Counted from the stretch's first letter, positions 35,035-44,650 are shown. The stretch: DNA of 64,000 nt from Mycobacterium paraseoulense (GCF_010731655.1 NZ_AP022619.1:4340001-4404000), one strand, 5' to 3'. Numbers and translations: made by a program. The notes: generated from the sequence alone by a model not told the origin.

Positions 35035-35769
35035 CTATGGGCTTGGCGCCCCCAGCTTTGCGTGCATCTCCCACACCAGCAGCTCCGACGGCTCGCTCGC
35101 GGTCACCCGCCCGCCGCTCGCGTGGGTGAACCGGACGGCGTCGCCCTCCTGCAGACCACCGACTCCTGGACAGGTGACCGCGCCCCGCGCGACGAAGAGA
35201 TGCAGGTAAGGCGCCCGTGGGAGGGGCACGGTGGCACCGGTCCGCAACCGGGTGGCGTGCAGCGCGGCGTTGTGGTTCTGCAAGGTGATGGCCCCGGGCC
35301 GGCCGGGGATGCCTGAGGCGATCCTCACAAGGGTGCCGTCCAACACCTGCGCGCCGACCTCGTGCTGTTGATAGCCCGGGGAGATGCCGGCCTCGTCGGG
35401 CACCACCCACATCTGCACGAAATGCACTGGCTCCGTGGCCGAATCGTTCTTCTCGGAGTGCAGAATCCCGCTACCCGCCGACATGCGCTGGGCCAGACCC
35501 GGATAGATCACGCCGCGATTGCCCATGGAGTCCCGATGCGCCAGTTGACCCTGCAGCACCCAGGTCACAATCTCCATGTCCCGGTGCGGATGCATGTCGA
35601 ATCCGGTTCCGGGCGCGACGATGTCGTCGTTGTTCACCAGCAGCAACCCGTGGTGGGTGTTGTCCGGGTCGTAGTGATCACCGAACGAGAACGAGTGTCG
35701 GGAGGTCAGCCAGGGCGTCGTGGTGACGGCCCGCTCGGCCGCACGCCGAACCTCCACGTGGGCAGCCAT
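35035..35769 (-). CDS. Pirin-family protein (Rv0181c-like)
   Basis: A 244-residue double cupin. The N-terminal domain carries the metal-site residues in HPHRDMEIVTW (about 60-70) and HSEKN (about 103-107); the C-terminal cupin lacks clear metal ligands, as usual. Pirins bind Fe and some act as quercetin dioxygenases or redox-responsive cofactors. The ATG at 35769 is 21 bases downstream of the IclR-type gene on the same strand. Substrate unknown. Confidence 0.85.
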   Translation of the reverse strand: MAAHVEVRRAAERAVTTTPWLTSRHSFSFGDHYDPDNTHHGLLLVNNDDIVAPGTGFDMHPHRDMEIVTWVLQGQLAHRDSMGNRGVIYPGLAQRMSAGSGILHSEKNDSATEPVHFVQMWVVPDEAGISPGYQQHEVGAQVLDGTLVRIASGIPGRPGAITLQNHNAALHATRLRTGATVPLPRAPYLHLFVARGAVTCPGVGGLQEGDAVRFTHASGGRVTASEPSELLVWEMHAKLGAPSP

Positions 35770-35790
35770 CCGCCCAGCCTAATCACCGGG

Positions 35791-36663
35791 TCAGGCCGCC
35801 GTCGCGGCGAGCAGCCCCTGGGCATGCCGGAGCGCGCCGTCGAGCTCGGGCAGGGTCAGCCCGGCGGAACGGCCCAGGTGGATCTCGATCTGGTACTCGG
35901 GCTGACCGTCCTGCCCGAAGATCGGAAGCACCACGAATTCTGTTGCAGACAAGGATGTTTCGAGTGAATCGGTGACCGACTGCAGCGTCACCATCGTCAT
36001 CAGGGTGGTGAGCTGGCGGGTGACCTGGGCCGTCGGCTCCAGCGACGCGAGCACGTCCGCCAGCCGGCTGTGCAGCGACTGATGCGTGTCGTCGAACCGC
36101 CAGGCACCGTACCCGCGGGCGCGGATGTCGGCGAGGACGCGTTGGTGTTCCGCGATCTCCGCCCGGGTCAGCCGCGGCAGCACGCGGTGCAGCCAGGCGC
36201 GGATGAAATCATCACCGCGCCAGGCCATTGCGACCAGGCCGAACGGCGGGTCGATGGGAAAGCGCTGTCCGACGGCCTGCCCGCCGTCGGTGCCGTGCCC
36301 GACCGCGTCCACGGTGGTCAGGTGCCGACCGCCGATCTTCGACATCGAGCAGCCCGCGCCCAGCGTGTCGTGCAGGAAGCGCAGGGCCCCGCGACCCCGG
36401 TCCAGCAGCGGGAACTGCACCCGCAGCCCGTGCACCAGTCCGAACAGGCCGCTGCCCAGCACGTAGCGACGATCTTCGCGGCGCGCCACCCAGGCGCGGC
36501 CTTCCAGCTCGGCCAGCACCAGGGCGCACGTGGAGGTGCTGATCGCACAGCGCTTCGCCAGCTCGGCCGATGTCAGCCCCCTCGGTGAATCCGCAAGCGC
36601 CGCAAGCACGTCCATCACCCGCGCGGTGGGCGGCGATTTGACGGTTGACGTACCGATGTCCAC
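35791..36663 (-). CDS. IclR-family transcriptional regulator
   Basis: A 290-residue regulator: N-terminal winged helix (about 8-65; LTSAELAKRCAISTSTCALVLA region) and a C-terminal ligand-binding domain with the LDRGRGALRFLHDT segment. The start is taken as the GTG at 36663, where AGGGAG directly abuts it; a downstream start is possible. The frame runs upstream to 38433, but that part overlaps two other genes. It is divergent from an oxidoreductase gene, and the gap has a perfect palindrome, so it probably controls that gene and perhaps its own operon. The group is absent from this place in M. tuberculosis. Confidence 0.82.
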   Translation of the reverse strand: MDIGTSTVKSPPTARVMDVLAALADSPRGLTSAELAKRCAISTSTCALVLAELEGRAWVARREDRRYVLGSGLFGLVHGLRVQFPLLDRGRGALRFLHDTLGAGCSMSKIGGRHLTTVDAVGHGTDGGQAVGQRFPIDPPFGLVAMAWRGDDFIRAWLHRVLPRLTRAEIAEHQRVLADIRARGYGAWRFDDTHQSLHSRLADVLASLEPTAQVTRQLTTLMTMVTLQSVTDSLETSLSATEFVVLPIFGQDGQPEYQIEIHLGRSAGLTLPELDGALRHAQGLLAATAA

Positions 36664-36698
36664 CTCCCTACGATCCGTCCAAAATGTAACTATATATG

Positions 36699-36712
36699 TC
36701 CTAATATTAGGA
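36699..36712. promoter_or_regulatory. 14-base perfect palindrome, likely IclR operator
   Basis: TCCTAATATTAGGA reads the same on both strands. It lies in the AT-rich gap between the IclR gene and the divergent oxidoreductase gene. Its right end overlaps AGGAG (36709-36713), the ribosome binding site of the GTG at 36721. A bound regulator would probably block that gene and perhaps its own transcription. IclR proteins typically bind palindromes of about 12-16 bases. Confidence 0.65.
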
Positions 36713-36720
36713 GAACTGGC

Positions 36721-37854
36721 GTGATCAACGTGGGGGTGTGGGGGCCTGGCTCCATGGGCGTGATCGCCTTGCGCGGCGTGATCGACCACCCGGAGTTGCA
36801 GCTGGTCGACCTCGTCGTACACAGCGACGCCAAGGCGGGCCGCGACGCGGGCGAGCTGTGCGGGATCGCACCGGTCGGGGTGGCGGCCACCCAGGACCCG
36901 GCGGCGCTGCTCGCCGGCGACGCCGACGCGGTGGTGTACGCCGCCGGCGCCAACCTGCGGCCGCTGGAGGCGGTGAAGGACATGGTCTCCATCCTTCGGG
37001 CGGGCAAGAACGTGTTGTCGTGTTCGGTGGTGCCGCTGGTCTATCCCGACGGCGTCGATGCCGCGTTCACCAACCCCCTGCGGCAGGCGGCGCTCGACGG
37101 CGAAGCGTCGTTCCTCACCACCGGTATCGACTCCGGGTTCGCCAATGACGTTCTGCCCCTGGTGCTCACCGGCGTCTCGCGGGCCATCGATTCCGTGCGG
37201 GTGACCGAGATGTTCAACTACGCCACGTACCCGGACCGGGCCGCGGTGTACGAGATCCTCGGCTTCGGCCGGCCTCCGGAATACCAAGCGTTCGCGGCGC
37301 AACCCGGCGTGTTCACCTTCGGCTGGGGTCCGGTCCTGCATCAGCTCGCCGCCGGCCTGGGCGTCAAGATCGACAACATCGAGGAGAGCAACGAACGCCT
37401 GCCCGCCGCCGAGTCCTTCGACACGCCCACCGGCCACATCGCGGCAGGGACGATCGCGGCCATGCGGTCCACGCTGACCGGATACGTCGGCGGCAAGCCA
37501 ACCTTCGTCCTGGACCACGTGACCCGGATGCGCGACGACATCGCCCCGGACTGGCCGCAGCCGCACATCTCGGTCCCCCCGAAGGACCTCGGCTACGGGC
37601 AGGCGTCGGGACGCGGCCTCTACCGGGTGGAGATCGAGGGATCCCCAAGCATGCGTTGCGAATTCGAGATGGCCGAAGACCACGACCACGACCTGGGCGC
37701 GCGCATCGCCGGCGCCTCGCGGATGGTCAACGCCATCCCCGCGGTGTGCGCGGCCCCGCCGGGGCTGCTCTCGGCGCTGGATCTGCCGTTGATCACCGGG
37801 GCCGGCCTGGTCCGCCCGGTGGCGGGGCCGCCGCCGGACAGCCGGCTGTTCTAG
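36721..37854 (+). CDS. Dihydrodipicolinate-reductase-like/Gfo-Idh-type oxidoreductase
   Basis: A 377-residue protein with an N-terminal Rossmann NAD(P) site GVWGPGSMG (about 5-13) and a C-terminal alpha/beta substrate domain. The NVLSCSVVPLVYP and TGIDSGFANDVLP segments suggest the family close to dihydrodipicolinate reductase and 2,4-diaminopentanoate dehydrogenase. The GTG start follows AGGAG at seven bases. It is divergent from the IclR gene and ends by four bases into the opposite hydrolase gene. An amino-acid-like or 3-keto substrate is possible but not shown. Confidence 0.78.
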   Translation: MINVGVWGPGSMGVIALRGVIDHPELQLVDLVVHSDAKAGRDAGELCGIAPVGVAATQDPAALLAGDADAVVYAAGANLRPLEAVKDMVSILRAGKNVLSCSVVPLVYPDGVDAAFTNPLRQAALDGEASFLTTGIDSGFANDVLPLVLTGVSRAIDSVRVTEMFNYATYPDRAAVYEILGFGRPPEYQAFAAQPGVFTFGWGPVLHQLAAGLGVKIDNIEESNERLPAAESFDTPTGHIAAGTIAAMRSTLTGYVGGKPTFVLDHVTRMRDDIAPDWPQPHISVPPKDLGYGQASGRGLYRVEIEGSPSMRCEFEMAEDHDHDLGARIAGASRMVNAIPAVCAAPPGLLSALDLPLITGAGLVRPVAGPPPDSRLF

Positions 37855-39260
37855 GACCGGTCGCCGGGATACGTCGCGGCGGCCAGCTCGAGAATCTCGG
37901 CCCGGTCGGCCGCCAGGATGAAGCCGGATCGGATCGACGCGTCGAGCGCGGCGGTGAAACGTTGCAGGTATTGGCTCATCCCGCCCGGGTACAGCCGGCG
38001 CAAGGTGTCGGCGTCGAAGAGCTCGCCGGAACCAAAGAGCGCGGACATGATGCTCTCCTCGCCGCCGAGCCCCGAGGTCCGCGCGACAGGTACGTCCACC
38101 CACGGTGTTCTGACGCCGCCGAGGACCAGGCCGTGGTCGTCCAGGATGGGTTGCGGCCCATCGGCATCGCGCACCCGCATGGGCTCCGCTGCGGGCGCGG
38201 GGTCCCCCGTGCGCGCCCATGCGTCGAGTGCCGCGAGCGCCGCCTGCGCCACGTAGTGGTGTTGTGGGGCGAAGTTGATGTCGTGCGAAAGGTCTTGGCC
38301 CATCAGCGTGTTGGTCGGCGCGTACGCCGCGACGAGGTCCGCGAGCGGTGCCTTCCCGCTGTCGATCGGCGCGACCTGGATGGTGTAGTTGTCGGCGTGC
38401 GCGGCCCCGGGGATCTCCCAGACCCGCAACCATGGGTTGTCGGGCTGGCGCGCGAAGTAATAGGCCTCCCGCGCGCCGCCGAAGAGGTCCGTCTCGGTGA
38501 TGATGGTCAGCAACGGCACCCGCAGGTCCGGGCGGAACGTGACGGCGTGCGGTGCACTCGCCTCGTCGAAGATGGAACTCCCGTCGAGCGGCGCGGCGGG
38601 GCCGAATCGTGAATGGACGAAGAAGCCGTCGTACGCCTTCGCCACCGGGTCCACGGCGTTGACATAGGTGGTGAGGAACATGGCCGACTGCGACTCGCCC
38701 AGCGCCAGCACTCGTTGGGCCCGCAGATCGCCCAGAACGCCGGTGCCCGCATCGTTTCCGAGCGCCGCGCCGATTTGGGAGAAGATGTCGTAGGAGAAGG
38801 CGTCACCCGGGTGGTGCAGCGGCGCATAGCGCGTCGGGTCCTGATTCTTCAACGACATGTCGACGCCGAGCAGGCTCGCACCGCCGTCCACGCCGACCCG
38901 CTGTGCGGACACGGCGACGTACGCGTAGCCCGCGCGAACGATCTCCCGGTGCGCCATCATCCAGACCGCGGGGGCGTCGATGCCGCCGCTCACGTTGAGC
39001 CATTCGACCAGCGCCGTTCCGTTGAACCGTGCCGGATCCGTGGGGGTCAGGACCGCCATTCTGGTGGTGTAATCCGCGGTGCCGGAAGGGGATACGCTCC
39101 ACCGCGCGTCCGGCCCCGGCGGCACCGTCGGCGCATACGACGCCGCCGTCCCGGACACGAAGAACTCCTTCGCCAGATAGCCGACGTCGGCGAGGTCGTA
39201 AGCGCCCAACAGCAGACGCGGCCGCCCGGGGACGGGGGTGATCTCGGGCGAATTCGTCAC
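37851..39260 (-). CDS. Alpha/beta hydrolase domain protein (PF20091-type), coupled to sigG
   Basis: A 469-residue soluble or secreted hydrolase of the Abhydrolase_10 type. The likely nucleophile motif is GESQS (188-192, Ser190); a later WEIPGAAHADNY gives a probable catalytic His. The GTG at 39260 overlaps the sigG TGA (GTGA), so translation is coupled to the sigma factor. The frame stays open to 39464, but that part is inside sigG. In M. tuberculosis this gene is absent from the locus. Substrate unknown. Confidence 0.78.
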   Translation of the reverse strand: MTNSPEITPVPGRPRLLLGAYDLADVGYLAKEFFVSGTAASYAPTVPPGPDARWSVSPSGTADYTTRMAVLTPTDPARFNGTALVEWLNVSGGIDAPAVWMMAHREIVRAGYAYVAVSAQRVGVDGGASLLGVDMSLKNQDPTRYAPLHHPGDAFSYDIFSQIGAALGNDAGTGVLGDLRAQRVLALGESQSAMFLTTYVNAVDPVAKAYDGFFVHSRFGPAAPLDGSSIFDEASAPHAVTFRPDLRVPLLTIITETDLFGGAREAYYFARQPDNPWLRVWEIPGAAHADNYTIQVAPIDSGKAPLADLVAAYAPTNTLMGQDLSHDINFAPQHHYVAQAALAALDAWARTGDPAPAAEPMRVRDADGPQPILDDHGLVLGGVRTPWVDVPVARTSGLGGEESIMSALFGSGELFDADTLRRLYPGGMSQYLQRFTAALDASIRSGFILAADRAEILELAAATYPGDRS

Positions 39261-40294
39261 AGCGAACCGGGCAGCCCGAACGTCGCGAACAGCTTCTCGT
39301 CGAGGAACGCCACCACGTGCGACACCCGGCCGCCGCGCACGTCGAGCACGTGCAACTGGAAGGGCACGTGCACCGCACCGGCACGCATGTACATGGCGGC
39401 GCCGGGCTGACCGTTGGCGACCAGCGGCAACAGGCGCATGTCGCCGGCCGACTCGGCCGGGCACTGCTGATGGATGAGGGTGACGATGTCGTGCGCACCC
39501 CGGTACCAGCCGGCGTATGGCGGCATCTCCCAGATCGCCTCGGCGGTGAACAACTCCACCAGGCGGTCGATGTCGTAGCTCTCGAAGGCGGCGATGTAGC
39601 GGGCCAACAGGTCCTGGGCCTCGGGGGAATCCGGCGCCGCCAACCCGTCAGCGGCGCTGGGTCCCACGGCGTCCAGCTGGGAACGGGCCCGCTGCAGCAG
39701 GCTGTTGACGGCCGTCGTGGTGGTGCCGATCGCTTCGGCCACCTCGGCCGCCTTCCACTGCAGCACGTCGCGCAGCAACAACACCGCGCGCTGCCGGGGT
39801 GAAAGGTGTTGCAGTGCGGCAACAAACGCCAACCGCACCGACTCGCGCGACCCGACGATGACCGACGGGTCGGCCTGGTCGTTCGTCAGGTCGGGGATCG
39901 GCTCCAGCCAGGGCACCTCGCGGCGCTCCTGCAGCTCGGTGGTCGGGTCGGAGCTGGGCGCGCCCAGGCCGGTCGGCAACGGCCGGCGTTGCCGGCCCTC
40001 CAGCGCGCTCAGGCAGGTGTTGGTGGCGATGCGATGCAGCCACGTGCGCATCGACGACTTGCCCTCGAACCGGTCGTAGGCCTTCCAGGCCCGCAGCAAC
40101 GTTTCCTGAACCAGATCCTCCGCGTCGTGCACCGACCCGGTCATCCGATAGCAGTGCGCCAGCAGCTCACGACGGTACGGCTCGGCATGTGCCGAGAAGT
40201 CCGAGCCGACCGCCGGGGCGAGTTCGGCGGCGTTTTGCGCAAGCAACCCCACGATGGGAGAGCCTACGACAGTGTCTGGCAGGGCGACCTGCAT
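39257..40294 (-). CDS. sigG: ECF sigma factor SigG with C-terminal SnoaL-like domain
   Basis: A 345-residue ECF sigma factor. Region 2 (about 37-105) has RMTGSVHDAEDLVQETLLRAW; region 4 (about 155-207) has LSPRQRAVLLLRDVLQWKAAEVAEAIG; the C-terminal SnoaL-like domain (about 228-340) contains SYDIDRLVELFTAEAIWEMPP. The extra domain is typical of SigG-like ECFs and probably controls activity in place of an anti-sigma factor. The ATG at 40294 was used. The gene faces the Rv0183-like gene with only 40 bases between, containing an inverted repeat. Confidence 0.92.
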   Translation of the reverse strand: MQVALPDTVVGSPIVGLLAQNAAELAPAVGSDFSAHAEPYRRELLAHCYRMTGSVHDAEDLVQETLLRAWKAYDRFEGKSSMRTWLHRIATNTCLSALEGRQRRPLPTGLGAPSSDPTTELQERREVPWLEPIPDLTNDQADPSVIVGSRESVRLAFVAALQHLSPRQRAVLLLRDVLQWKAAEVAEAIGTTTTAVNSLLQRARSQLDAVGPSAADGLAAPDSPEAQDLLARYIAAFESYDIDRLVELFTAEAIWEMPPYAGWYRGAHDIVTLIHQQCPAESAGDMRLLPLVANGQPGAAMYMRAGAVHVPFQLHVLDVRGGRVSHVVAFLDEKLFATFGLPGSL

Positions 40295-40301
40295 CGGGAG
40301 C

Positions 40302-40320
40302 CATTACGCTGCCCGTAATG
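40302..40320. promoter_or_regulatory. Inverted repeat between sigG and the Rv0183-like gene
   Basis: CATTACG-CTGCC-CGTAATG, a perfect 7-5-7 inverted repeat, occupies half of the 40-base gap between two divergent starts. It is eight bases from the sigG ATG and fifteen from the lipase GTG. This could be an operator serving both genes, or a hairpin in one of the 5' leaders. No matching regulator is encoded nearby apart from the IclR protein about 3.6 kb away. Confidence 0.6.
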
Positions 40321-40325
40321 ACTAG

Positions 40326-41168
<843 letters not shown>

Positions 41169-41204
41169 CGGAAAGTGTCGGATCGCTTGAGTAGTTTGGC
41201 GAAT

Positions 41205-41285
41205 ATGATCCGCGCCGTCGACGATGCGGTGGGGCACCGCCCGCTTGCGGGGGACGAAGTGATGGAGAGCGTCGCACGTGACTGA
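41205..41285 (+). CDS. Possible small ORF upstream of the Rv0184-like gene
   Basis: A 26-codon ORF (MIRAVDDAVGHRPLAGDEV and a few more residues) lies in the 109-base gap and ends by overlapping the GTG start of the Rv0184-like gene. It contains the CCCGCTTGCGGGGG repeat. No clear ribosome binding site exists for its ATG. It may be a leader peptide or chance. Confidence 0.2.
   Translation: MIRAVDDAVGHRPLAGDEVMESVARD
41240..41253. repeat. CCCGCTTGCGGGGG motif, copy 1
   Basis: The 14-base motif, with CCCG/CGGG arms, occurs here and again at 52047-52060. The following bases are also alike (GGGGGAC here and GGGGGGAC at the second copy). Both copies are intergenic, suggesting a short dispersed repeat. 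Confidence 0.5.
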
Positions 41286-42027
41286 CGACAAAATGCTGGC
41301 CCGCATCGCCGCGTTGCTGCGTCAGGCCGAAGGCACCGACAACCCGCACGAGGCGGACGCCTTCATGAGCGCCGCGCAGCGGCTGGCGACGGCGTCCTCG
41401 ATCGACCTGGCGGTGGCGCGGTCCCACGCAGCCAGCCGCTCGCCGGCGCAGGCCCCGACCCAGCGCACCATCACCATCGGAAACGCGGGCACCAGGGGCC
41501 TGCGCACCTACGTGCAGCTGTTCGTGGTGATCGCCCTGGCCAACGACGTGCGCTGTGATGTGGCGTCGAATTCGACGTTCGTGTACGCCTACGGGTTCGC
41601 CGAGGACATCGACGCCACCCACGCGCTCTACGCCAGCCTGGTCGTCCAGATGGTGCGGGCCTCGGACGCCTACCTGGCATCGGGCGCGCACCGGCCGACG
41701 CCGACCATCACCGCCCGGCTGAATTTCCAGCTGGCTTTCGGGGCGCGCGTGGGCCAACGGCTGGCGGAAGCCCGCGACGAGGCCCGGCGCGAGGCCACCA
41801 AGGACCGCCGCCGGCCGCCGGGCACTGCTATCGCGTTGCGGGACAAGGACGTCGAGCTGCACGACTATTACCGCAGCGCGTCCAAGGCGCGCGGTGCCTA
41901 TCAGGTCAGCCGGGCGACGGCCGGCTATTCGTCGGCCGCGCGGCGCGCGGGCGATCGCGCCGGCCGGCGGGCGCGGCTGGGAAACAGTCCCGAACTGCCC
42001 GGCGCGCGCACCCCGCTGGGCCGGTGA
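41278..42027 (+). CDS. DUF2786 domain protein (Rv0184-like)
   Basis: A 249-residue protein with an N-terminal DUF2786 module (about residues 5-45; KMLARIAALLRQAEGTDNPHEADAFMSAAQRL region). The middle is alpha/beta, and the C-terminal third is basic with many Arg (AARRAGDRAGRRARLG). Function unknown; DUF2786 is found in proteins of phage and plasmid origin as well as chromosomal ones. The GTG at 41278 has GGAGAG upstream and its TGA overlaps the GTG of the next gene. Confidence 0.8.
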   Translation: MTDDKMLARIAALLRQAEGTDNPHEADAFMSAAQRLATASSIDLAVARSHAASRSPAQAPTQRTITIGNAGTRGLRTYVQLFVVIALANDVRCDVASNSTFVYAYGFAEDIDATHALYASLVVQMVRASDAYLASGAHRPTPTITARLNFQLAFGARVGQRLAEARDEARREATKDRRRPPGTAIALRDKDVELHDYYRSASKARGAYQVSRATAGYSSAARRAGDRAGRRARLGNSPELPGARTPLGR

Positions 42028-42536
42028 GCCGGGGACCGTCAGCCAAGAGGGACTCCCAGCGGGCCAGGGTTTACGCGGCCGAGGAGTTCGTCCGGACGCT
42101 GTTCGACCGTGCCGCCGAGCACGGGTCGCCCGCGGTGGACTTCTTCGGCGCGCAGCTCACGCTGCCGCCGGAGGGACGATTCGGCTCGGTTGCCAGCGCG
42201 CAGCGCTATGTTGACGAGGTGCTTGGGTTGCCGGCGGTGCGCCGGCGTTGGCCCGCCGTCCCGCCGCTGCGCGTGCGGCCGCGACGGGCCGCCACCGCGG
42301 CCCACTACGAATTTCGCGACGGGGCGGGCGTTATCGCGGTCCCCGACCGCGACACCGCCGACTGGGCGCTGCGCGAGCTGGTGGTGCTCCACGAGGTCGC
42401 GCACCACCTGTGCCAGGCCGAGCCGCCGCACGGCCCCGATTTCGTCGCGACGTTCTGTGAGTTGGCCGAGCTGGTGATGGGCCCCGAACTCGGGCACGTG
42501 CTGCGCGTCGTGTACGCCAAAGAGGGTGTGCGGTGA
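42024..42536 (+). CDS. Putative zinc metallohydrolase, TIGR04338 type (Rv0185-like)
   Basis: A 170-residue protein with a zinc-binding HEVAHH motif at residues 123-128 (His123, Glu124, His127) and a following conserved EPPHGPDF stretch. This matches the TIGR04338 family of putative metallohydrolases. The rest is alpha/beta with no signal peptide. The GTG overlaps the Rv0184-like stop and its TGA overlaps the bglS GTG, so the three are translationally coupled. The role is unknown. Confidence 0.82.
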   Translation: MSRGPSAKRDSQRARVYAAEEFVRTLFDRAAEHGSPAVDFFGAQLTLPPEGRFGSVASAQRYVDEVLGLPAVRRRWPAVPPLRVRPRRAATAAHYEFRDGAGVIAVPDRDTADWALRELVVLHEVAHHLCQAEPPHGPDFVATFCELAELVMGPELGHVLRVVYAKEGVR

Positions 42537-44650
42537 ATGATCCCGATGCCCGCGCGCGCGAGGTCGAGGCCCAGCTGACCGACGACGAGCGGTTCGCCCT
42601 GCTGGTCGGGGTGATGGGCGCCGGCGAGATGTGGCCGGTGCGCGACGGGCGCATTCCGCCCGACGTCCCGATGAGCGCCGGCTACGTCCCCGGGATTCCC
42701 CGGCTCGGCGTCCCGGCGTTGCTGATGAGCGACGCCGGCCTCGGCGTGACCAATCCCGGCTACCGCCCGGGCGACACGGCCACCGCGCTGCCCGCCGGGC
42801 TCGCCCTGGCCGCCGGCTTCGACCCGGCGCTCGCCCGTGCGGCGGGCGAGGTGATCGGCCGGGAGGCCCGTAGCCGCGGATTCAACGTGCAGCTTGCCGG
42901 CGCCATGAACCTCGCGCGCGACCCGCGCAACGGGCGCAACTTCGAATACCTTTCCGAGGACCCGCTTTTGACCGCGGCGATCGCCGCGGAGTCGGTCGAG
43001 GGCATCCAGCAACAGCGCGTCATCTCGACGGTCAAGCACTACTCGCTGAACTGCAACGAGACCAATCGGCACTTCCTGGACGCGGTCATCGATCCCGACG
43101 CGCATCGCGAATCCGACCTGCTGGCCTTTGAGATCGCCATCGAACGCGCGCGGCCGGGTGCCGTGATGGCCGCCTACAACAAGGTCAACGGGACCTACGC
43201 TGCGGCCAACGACGTCCTGATCAACCGGGTGCTGAAAGGCGCCTGGGGATACCGGGGCTGGGTCATGTCCGACTGGGGGGCCACGCCGTCCTGGGAGTGC
43301 GCGCTGGGCGGGCTGGACCAAGAGTGCGGGGCGCAAATCGACGCGCTGCTGTGGCAGTCGGAGACATTCGGTGAGCCGCTGCGGGCAGCCCACGCCGACG
43401 GCAGGCTGACCGACGAACGCCTGTCCGACATGGTCCGGCGGATCTTGCGATCGGTGTTCGCGGTCGGCATCGACCGGGCCGAAGTCGCGCCCGCACCGGA
43501 CATGGCCGCGCACAACGAGATCGCGCTGCGGATCGCCCGGCAGGGGATTGTGCTGTTGACCAACCGCGGGCTGCTGCCGCTCGCGCCGCACTCGACCGCC
43601 CGGATCGCCGTCATCGGCGGGTATGCACACGTCGGGGTGGCGGCCGGCTACGGATCGAGCGCCGTCGTCCCGCCGGGCGGCTATGCGGCCGTCATACCGA
43701 TCGGCGGATCGGGGCTGGAGGCCGGCCTGCGCAAGCTGCATCTGCTGCCGTCGAGCCCGCTGGAGGAGCTGCGCAAGCAATTCCCCGGCGCCCACATCGA
43801 ATTCGATCCCGGCATCCACACCGCCGATGCGGTCCTCACGGCGCGCGCCGCCGACGTCGCGATCGTGTTCGCCGTCCGCGCCGAAGGGGAGGGGTTCGAC
43901 ATCCCGGACCTGTCCCTGCCATCGGGCCAGGACGCGTTGATCACCGCCGTGGCCGCCGCTAACCCCAACACCGTCGTGGTGCTCGAAACCGGAAATCCGG
44001 TGAGCATGCCCTGGCTCGACTCGGTGCGGGCCGTTGTGCAGGCCTGGTATCCGGGGCAGGCAGGCGGCCGCGCAATCGCGGAAATCCTTGCCGGACGGGT
44101 TAATCCGTCGGGCCGGTTGCCCGTCACCTTTCCAGTCGACCTGAGCCAGACACCGCGCCCGGAGCTGCCTGGACTCGGCGCTGCGTGGGGGGAGCCGAGC
44201 GCCATCGACTATGCCGAGGGATCCGACGTCGGCTACCGCTGGTTCGCGGCCACCGGCGCGGCCCCGCTGTTCGCCTTCGGACATGGGTTGTCCTACAGCG
44301 ACTTTGAGTATCGCGACCTGGAAGTCGCCGGCGGAGACACCGTGGCCGCCAGCTTCAGCGTCGTCAACATCGGTGCCCGCGCGGGGGCCGACGTGCCCCA
44401 GCTGTACCTGACGGCGGCGCCGGGCGGCCGGTGCCTGCGGTTGCTGGGATTCGAGCGGGTCGAGCTCGAGCCGGGCGCAACCCGCCGCGTGACCATCGAA
44501 GCGGATCCGCGCCTGCTCGCGCGCTTCGACGGCAGCGTGGGGAGCTGGCGCATCACCGCGGGCGGTCACCGGGTGGCGGTGAGCGCGTCGGCAGTCGCGC
44601 CGCGGCTGGCGGCGACGGTAGAGCTCGCCGGTCGTGCGTTCGGGCGCTGA
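42533..44650 (+). CDS. bglS: Glycoside hydrolase family 3 beta-glucosidase BglS
   Basis: A 705-residue GH3 enzyme: the (alpha/beta)8 barrel with the nucleophile Asp247 in VMSDWG, the KHYSLN segment and EYLSEDPLL loop, then an alpha/beta sandwich domain and a C-terminal fibronectin type III-like domain (about 620-700). It hydrolyses beta-glucosidic bonds; no signal peptide is visible, so it is probably cytoplasmic. GTG start overlapping the TIGR04338-type gene stop. Confidence 0.9.
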   Translation: MNDPDARAREVEAQLTDDERFALLVGVMGAGEMWPVRDGRIPPDVPMSAGYVPGIPRLGVPALLMSDAGLGVTNPGYRPGDTATALPAGLALAAGFDPALARAAGEVIGREARSRGFNVQLAGAMNLARDPRNGRNFEYLSEDPLLTAAIAAESVEGIQQQRVISTVKHYSLNCNETNRHFLDAVIDPDAHRESDLLAFEIAIERARPGAVMAAYNKVNGTYAAANDVLINRVLKGAWGYRGWVMSDWGATPSWECALGGLDQECGAQIDALLWQSETFGEPLRAAHADGRLTDERLSDMVRRILRSVFAVGIDRAEVAPAPDMAAHNEIALRIARQGIVLLTNRGLLPLAPHSTARIAVIGGYAHVGVAAGYGSSAVVPPGGYAAVIPIGGSGLEAGLRKLHLLPSSPLEELRKQFPGAHIEFDPGIHTADAVLTARAADVAIVFAVRAEGEGFDIPDLSLPSGQDALITAVAAANPNTVVVLETGNPVSMPWLDSVRAVVQAWYPGQAGGRAIAEILAGRVNPSGRLPVTFPVDLSQTPRPELPGLGAAWGEPSAIDYAEGSDVGYRWFAATGAAPLFAFGHGLSYSDFEYRDLEVAGGDTVAASFSVVNIGARAGADVPQLYLTAAPGGRCLRLLGFERVELEPGATRRVTIEADPRLLARFDGSVGSWRITAGGHRVAVSASAVAPRLAATVELAGRAFGR

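Noticed and set aside
36664..38433. A very long minus-strand frame (880 codons in total) that reads into the IclR gene
   Set aside because: The upstream part overlaps two well-supported genes and is Arg/Gly-rich, as expected for antisense frames in GC-rich DNA.
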